Positions 6,383-9,888 of a stretch of DNA of 9,888 bases are shown here, one piece after another. Numbering within the stretch: position 1 is the stretch's first letter; each line of letters opens with the position of its first letter. The stretch is from Treponema sp. (GTDB taxonomy: Bacteria; Spirochaetota; Spirochaetia; Treponematales; Breznakiellaceae): the NCBI GenBank assembly GCA_009776715.1, contig WRNF01000032.1, positions 1 to 9,888 of the forward strand, given 5' to 3'. Under the pieces are notes generated by a model. That model was not told the DNA's origin, did no database searches, and worked only from the letters and a program-made list of their open reading frames with translations. The position numbers and the translations under genes were made by a program.

Positions 6383-6539
6383 CTAGGAGCCTGTCGGACT
6401 TGTAGATTTTAGTGGTCAAAAACCACTAAAATCTTCGATTTTGGGGCTCCTTACGGAGTTTGCAAAGTAAAAAATGCTCAAAAACGATGTTTTTTCGCAT
6501 TTTTTTCATAGAAAAGGGCAAAGTCCGACAAACTCCTAG
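6383..6539. mobile_element. 157-bp MITE-like element with terminal inverted repeats
   Basis: The ends match over 19 bases with two mismatches: CTAGGAGCCTGTCGGACTT (6383-6401) against the reverse complement of AAGTCCGACAAACTCCTAG (6521-6539). Inside are further perfect inverted repeats. AGATTTTAGTGGT (6404-6416) pairs with 6422-6434 around a five-base loop, and AAAAATGC (6470-6477) pairs with GCATTTTT (6497-6504). There is no coding capacity. It lies between the divergent GerMN and RNA methyltransferase genes. A partial copy of its right end occurs at 7491-7526. The transposase that would move it is not in this window, so its nature as a MITE is inferred from structure. Confidence 0.65.
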
Positions 6540-6591
6540 TATTCCTGTGCAGCGTGATCCTTTTGCTGTAAACCCATAACATCACATTGTT

Positions 6592-6631
6592 TTACCGGTA
6601 ATTTGCATAAACATATTTTTTAATGTAAAAT
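6592..6631 (+). promoter_or_regulatory. Candidate promoter of the RNA methyltransferase gene with an adjacent palindrome
   Basis: TTGCAT (6603-6608) and TAAAAT (6626-6631) are 17 bases apart. The predicted start would fall at about the A of the ATG at 6637, and no Shine-Dalgarno precedes that ATG, so the message may be leaderless. A perfect 10-base palindrome, TTACCGGTAA at 6592-6601, ends one base before the -35 and could be a regulator site; this is speculative. Confidence 0.38.
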
Positions 6632-6636
6632 GTGCC

Positions 6637-7413
6637 ATGCGCAATAAGTTAACCGATGAACTTGCGGTATGCGGCCTGAAAACAGCACTTGCCCTAGCGG
6701 AAAATCATCCTGAAACAATAAACCGTCTTTTTCTGCGGGAAGATCGATTTAAACTATTTACCAAACTGTGTAAAAACATGGCTGAACGCAAACGCCCCTA
6801 CAAAATTTGTGAAAACGATGAACTGGAACGCATTAGTAAAACGATTCATCATCAGGGAGTGGTAGCAATGATGGAAGAACCTGTGATTGAATCAATGACA
6901 ATAGAGGACCTTGAATTTTGGGCAAAGGAAGGGAAAACAGGGCTGGTTCTGCATGAGGTGGGAAATGATCATAACCTTGGAGCCATTGCACGGGCTGCGG
7001 CTTTTTTTGATGTTTACTTCATCGTGGTAAACGAAGCAGACAAGGATGCACGGCTGACAACAAGCGCTTACAGGGTTGCCGAAGGCGGAATGGAATTTAT
7101 TAATGTCCGGAAAATCCGCAATACAGTTGCTTTTCTTAAAGACGCGGCAAAAAAAATATTAGTAATTGGCACCGACATCCGTGCAAGGCAGCGCATTGGA
7201 GACCTCCCTGCAATTGTAAATAATTGGCGTGGAAAAAAAGGACTTAGGCATCCGGGGGTTTCTTTGGTGCTTGGCAATGAAGAAAGCGGCCTGCCGCAAA
7301 ATGTTAAAGACAGTTGCGCTTATCTGCTGCGGGTTCCTGGAACAGGGAATATAGAAAGCCTTAATGTTTCTCAGGCCGCTGCTCTTTTCTTGCAAAAAAT
7401 TTATGAAATTTGA
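6637..7413 (+). CDS. TrmH/SpoU-family RNA 2'-O-methyltransferase, YfiF-like
   Basis: The 258-residue protein transfers a methyl group from S-adenosylmethionine, probably to a ribose 2'-OH of tRNA or rRNA. Residues ~10-82 form the SpoU substrate-binding domain (CGLKTALALAENHPETINRL, ending HHQGVVAMMEEP). Residues ~100-258 are the SPOUT knot domain. Motif 1 is DHNLGAIARAAAFF with Asn113 and Arg119, motif 2 is LVLGNEESGLP (210-220), and motif 3 is VPGTGNIESLNVSQAAAL (233-250). The RVAEGGMEF segment and overall layout recall E. coli YfiF without its long N-terminal tail. The target nucleotide cannot be read from sequence. The gene is complete, uses the first ATG without a Shine-Dalgarno, and is flanked by related repeats on both sides. 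Confidence 0.88.
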   Translation: MRNKLTDELAVCGLKTALALAENHPETINRLFLREDRFKLFTKLCKNMAERKRPYKICENDELERISKTIHHQGVVAMMEEPVIESMTIEDLEFWAKEGKTGLVLHEVGNDHNLGAIARAAAFFDVYFIVVNEADKDARLTTSAYRVAEGGMEFINVRKIRNTVAFLKDAAKKILVIGTDIRARQRIGDLPAIVNNWRGKKGLRHPGVSLVLGNEESGLPQNVKDSCAYLLRVPGTGNIESLNVSQAAALFLQKIYEI

Positions 7414-7490
7414 GGCAGAAAATAAACTTTTATCAGTATTCCCGATTGAAATTATTAAGGGTTTTAAAGCATCATTTCTACTGAACGGCG

Positions 7491-7526
7491 ACAAAGCCCG
7501 ACAAACACAAAGCCCGACAAACTCCT
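7491..7526 (+). repeat. Tandem 16-bp repeat matching the right end of the 157-bp element
   Basis: ACAAAGCCCGACAAAC occurs twice in exact tandem (7491-7506, 7507-7522) and continues into TCCT. The stretch 7508-7526 (CAAAGCCCGACAAACTCCT) matches the right end of the upstream element at 6519-6537 at 18 of 19 bases, in the same orientation. It looks like a residual end of that element, duplicated. Its last bases run into the -35 hexamer of the methyltransferase promoter. Confidence 0.6.
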
Positions 7527-7563
7527 TGGCAAAATATCCACATTAATGTATGATATTATAAGG
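7526..7563 (+). promoter_or_regulatory. Promoter and ribosome binding site of the DNA methyltransferase gene
   Basis: TTGGCA (7526-7531) and TATGAT (7549-7554) are 17 bases apart, a good sigma-70 type pair. AAGG (7560-7563) lies five bases before the ATG at 7569. The start of transcription would fall at about 7560-7562, so the leader would be very short. Confidence 0.5.
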
Positions 7564-7568
7564 TTTTT

Positions 7569-8501
7569 ATGAATAGAATTTTGAATAAATATTCACCAAA
7601 CGCAGATGCAATAATCAATAACGGCTCGTGTTATGATTTTATCAAAACAATACCCGATAAATCTGTTATGTTAGTTATTACTTCCCCACCATATAACATT
7701 GGGAAAAAATACGAAAAAAAAACAAGCTTAAATGAATACTATCTTATGCAAGAGCAAATTATTACCGATTGTGTCAGAGTCCTTGCTGATAATGGAAGTA
7801 TATGTTGGCAGATTGGAAATTTTGTGGAAAACTCTGAAATAGTTCCTTTGGATATTTTACTCTATCCTATATTTCTAAAAAATAATTTAAAATTAAGGAA
7901 TAGGATAATTTGGCAATTTGGTCATGGATTACATGCTTCAAAAAGATTTTCTGGAAGATATGAAACAATATTATGGTTTACAAAAACAGATAATTATATT
8001 TTTAATTTAGATGAAGTACGGATACCGCAAAAATATCCGCAAAAAAAATATTTTAAAGGACCAAAAATAGGAGAATTGTCTTGTAACCCTTTAGGAAAAA
8101 ATCCTAGTGATATATGGGATATTCCTAATGTTAAAAATAATCATATAGAAAAAACAATACATCCATGTCAATTTCCTATAGAATTAGTCGAGAGGCTTGT
8201 TCTTGCATTAACAAATGAAAAAGATATGGTGTTTGATCCTTTTTTGGGGGTTGGTTCAACAACAGCAGCAGCAGTAAAAAACAAACGAAGAGGAATGGGT
8301 TGTGAAATTGTAAAAGAATATTATACGGTAGCAGTTGAAAGGACAAATTTGGCTATGAATGGAAAAATTAAAACCCGTCCAATGAATAAGCCAATATATG
8401 ATCCAAAGAATCCAAAATTAAATCTTGAATATGAATTGAATATATCACCTTTCCAATCCGAATTATTTAACAAACAGCCAAAATATGAGATAGCAAAATG
8501 A
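7569..8501 (+). CDS. Type II DNA methyltransferase, beta-class, TSPPY motif (probably N4-cytosine)
   Basis: The 310-residue enzyme methylates a specific DNA site with S-adenosylmethionine. Motif IV, TSPPYNIGKKY (38-48), comes first. A probable target-recognition region lies at ~115-200, then HPCQFPIELVERLVLA (198-213), and motif I, FDPFLGVGSTTAAA, comes late (222-235). This order defines the beta class. SPPY is common in N4-cytosine enzymes but also occurs in N6-adenine ones. The next ORF begins like BstYI/BglII nucleases, which recognise RGATCY/AGATCT and are paired with N4-cytosine enzymes. I therefore infer a GATC-centred site and m4C product. The gene is complete. The stop overlaps the next ATG by four bases (ATGA). 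Its codon use is strongly A/T-rich compared with hexokinase, consistent with horizontal acquisition. Confidence 0.88.
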   Translation: MNRILNKYSPNADAIINNGSCYDFIKTIPDKSVMLVITSPPYNIGKKYEKKTSLNEYYLMQEQIITDCVRVLADNGSICWQIGNFVENSEIVPLDILLYPIFLKNNLKLRNRIIWQFGHGLHASKRFSGRYETILWFTKTDNYIFNLDEVRIPQKYPQKKYFKGPKIGELSCNPLGKNPSDIWDIPNVKNNHIEKTIHPCQFPIELVERLVLALTNEKDMVFDPFLGVGSTTAAAVKNKRRGMGCEIVKEYYTVAVERTNLAMNGKIKTRPMNKPIYDPKNPKLNLEYELNISPFQSELFNKQPKYEIAK

Positions 8502-8713
8502 AGATTACAGAAAAATATTCACATCTGAATGGTCTTGAATACTTATTGGTTCACAAACCAAAATTATGGAAAGAAATTGAAGATGTTATAAAGACAGTTG
8601 ACGCTGAAAAATGTAAAAATGATATTTTTCATCGGTATGGGAAAAGCCTGGCAAACTTCCGGGAATTTTACATCTTCAATGTTTGCAATTCCCTGAAAAA
8701 TGAACTATATTAA
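8498..8713 (+). pseudogene. Truncated BstYI/BglII-family restriction endonuclease (N-terminal fragment)
   Basis: The 71-codon ORF overlaps the methyltransferase stop by four bases, as expected for the cognate nuclease. Residues 1-40, beginning MKITEKYSHLNGLEYLLVHK and continuing KLWKEIEDVIKTVDAEKCK, closely resemble my recollection of the BstYI N-terminus (YSHLNGLEY, IWEEIQEIIVSIDAEACR) and more distantly BglII (PQLWKEIEE). Those nucleases are about 200-225 residues, with the PD-(D/E)XK catalytic site well beyond residue 60. Here the similarity stops near residue 41, and an unrelated ~30-residue tail (NDIFHRYGKSLANF onward) runs to a stop. Only about 100 bases separate the break from the next gene, so the missing part is deleted rather than frameshifted. 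A nuclease this short cannot be active. Confidence 0.68.
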
Positions 8714-8719
8714 AAAAAT

Positions 8720-9888
8720 ATGGCAAATTATAGAAGTATTGCGAAAGAAGAAACTTTCAAAGCAACTGTTTTTCGAGACTTTTTCCCCAGTTCCAGGTAT
8801 GCATACGAGCCAAATATTGGTAATATTGATTTCATTGTTGCAGACGCAAAAACCTTAAAAGGCAGCTTGTGGCCGCGGCATTATTTATGGGCAGAATCAA
8901 AAAAGGGATGTGCAGAAATATATCCAATGCTCACGCAGTTGGTTTTAACCATCAGGAAAACCTATGAAAAAGGCGAACATTTGCCTCCTCCATACATTGC
9001 CTGTTTTGATTTTGAAAAAATAGCATTTGTTCCCTTTCACAGCATATTGCCAATATTCAGCGATAACGATATTAACTGGAATACAGCACCCAGCAATCAT
9101 GCGGCAGAAGACTTTATAAAAACTCAAAGAAAGGTTGAAAAGCTATCAAAGAAAAATATTATAATTTTTTATTTTAATGCAGACAAACGGGAAATTATAA
9201 ATTTTATTAATAATAACCTTGCTGCTGGAAACGTTACGGCAAAATTTCAGATTAATAAAAATAACTTTATAATAATTTATAGTAAATGGATAGATAAAGT
9301 AAAAAAAAGCATAGCCATCGATTGGGCGGCGGTAAAAAAATTAGGAATAATAGACGGCGATTTTTTTCTTGCAGATATTTTATCAAGGGACAATGTATCC
9401 CTTAAAGACAAATTATTTGTAATCCTCCAGAACAATCAATACAAATTTGATAAAAAATTTGATGATGCGGGTTTTTCCTTGTATAAAGAAGTCGGGTTCA
9501 ATGACAATCAAAAAGCACATAAAGAATTTTGGGACAAGTATGAGCGTCCGCCAATCGAAGAATACTGGGACTATATAATAAAGCGCCGTGATTTATTAGT
9601 GCCTCAGGACATTAGAGAAAGGAAAGGCTCTTTTTTTACGCCCAGGCAATGGGTCGAACTTTCGCAAAAATACATTGCCGAGGCATTAGGCGATGATTGG
9701 CAGGACGAATACTATATTTGGGATTGCGCCGCGGGAACCGGGAATCTTTTGGCAGGGCTTACAAACAAATACAATATATGGGCTTCTACGCTCGACAAGG
9801 CCGATGTTGACGTAATGAAAGACCGTATAAAGCATGGCGCGAACCTGCTTGAAAACCATGTTTTTCAATTTGATTTTTTAAATGATGA
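8720..9888 (+). CDS. Type IIG-like restriction-modification enzyme (nuclease plus N6-adenine methyltransferase), 3' end outside window
   Basis: An ATG at 8720 opens a frame of 389 codons that runs off the window without a stop. The N-terminus resembles a PD-(D/E)XK nuclease: YEPNIGNIDFIVAD (29-42), then YLWAESKKG (55-63), giving Asp37 and Glu59-x-Lys61 as likely metal-site residues, and a helix with MLTQLVLTIRK. After a linker of ~200 residues comes the methyltransferase start. GSFFTPRQWVELSQKYI (~303-319) is motif X, and WDCAAGTGNLLAGL (~334-347) is SAM-binding motif I. NPPY/F motif IV would lie beyond the window. This order fits type IIG enzymes, which cut and methylate with one chain. It starts six bases after the preceding stop, with no clear Shine-Dalgarno, so coupling to the upstream ORF is possible. 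A lone type I HsdM-like protein is less likely because of the nuclease domain. Confidence 0.82.
   Translation, partial: MANYRSIAKEETFKATVFRDFFPSSRYAYEPNIGNIDFIVADAKTLKGSLWPRHYLWAESKKGCAEIYPMLTQLVLTIRKTYEKGEHLPPPYIACFDFEKIAFVPFHSILPIFSDNDINWNTAPSNHAAEDFIKTQRKVEKLSKKNIIIFYFNADKREIINFINNNLAAGNVTAKFQINKNNFIIIYSKWIDKVKKSIAIDWAAVKKLGIIDGDFFLADILSRDNVSLKDKLFVILQNNQYKFDKKFDDAGFSLYKEVGFNDNQKAHKEFWDKYERPPIEEYWDYIIKRRDLLVPQDIRERKGSFFTPRQWVELSQKYIAEALGDDWQDEYYIWDCAAGTGNLLAGLTNKYNIWASTLDKADVDVMKDRIKHGANLLENHVFQFDFLND

Noticed and set aside
7403..7546. Small frame beginning MKFEAENKLL that overlaps the 3' end of the RNA methyltransferase gene
   Set aside because: It has no Shine-Dalgarno, and its second half is encoded by the 16-bp tandem repeat. 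A lost-gene remnant cannot be excluded, but the support is too weak to list.

Overview
The window looks like chromosomal DNA from a spirochaete, most likely a Treponema or close relative of the termite/animal gut type. The evidence is a treponemal-style hexokinase, a membrane-anchored GerMN-domain protein of the kind found in Treponema, low to moderate GC with AT-rich intergenic DNA, and many small palindromic repeats. This assignment is inference from protein character, not from a marker gene.

Layout. Positions 1-400 hold no intact gene. They contain a possible 3' coding remnant, a roughly 130-bp element with paired hairpins (97-225), and a cluster of short TCYGTG-type repeats with an inverted partner (273-400). 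A minus-strand hicA-hicB toxin-antitoxin pair occupies 499-1106. Upstream of it, also on the minus strand, is a decayed surface-protein gene of the GLUG/beta-helix kind (1138-3125). A palindrome-rich element of about 134 bp (1417-1550) interrupts it; removing the element restores one reading frame. The 5' end of this gene lies out of frame inside the tail of an intact hexokinase gene (3088-4464, minus) and lacks a signal peptide and ribosome binding site, so it looks truncated. Divergent from hexokinase is a small retropepsin-like clan AA aspartic protease (4571-4981, plus). A junk-like spacer follows (4982-5557) with two unrelated coding remnants and a probable terminator for the next gene, a minus-strand membrane-anchored GerMN-domain protein (5558-6322).

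Between the GerMN gene and a YfiF-like TrmH/SpoU RNA methyltransferase (6637-7413, plus) lies a 157-bp element with terminal inverted repeats and internal hairpins (6383-6539). A partial copy of its right end, tandemly duplicated, lies just after the RNA methyltransferase (7491-7526).

The right end is a restriction-modification island on the plus strand, visibly more AT-rich in its first two genes than the housekeeping genes. It has a TSPPY-type DNA methyltransferase (7569-8501) and a 71-codon ORF whose first ~40 residues resemble the start of BstYI/BglII-family restriction enzymes (8498-8713). After these comes a long ORF with no stop before the window end (8720-9888+). It carries an N-terminal PD-(D/E)XK-like nuclease and an N6-adenine methyltransferase motif, consistent with a type IIG enzyme. 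The simplest reading is a type II system that lost most of its nuclease and now sits directly upstream of a second, apparently complete restriction-modification gene.

No rRNA, tRNA, CRISPR array or complete transposase gene was seen. The interest is mainly in the small non-autonomous repeats, the gene decay they cause or accompany, and the broken/replaced restriction module. I see no clear wholly new system.
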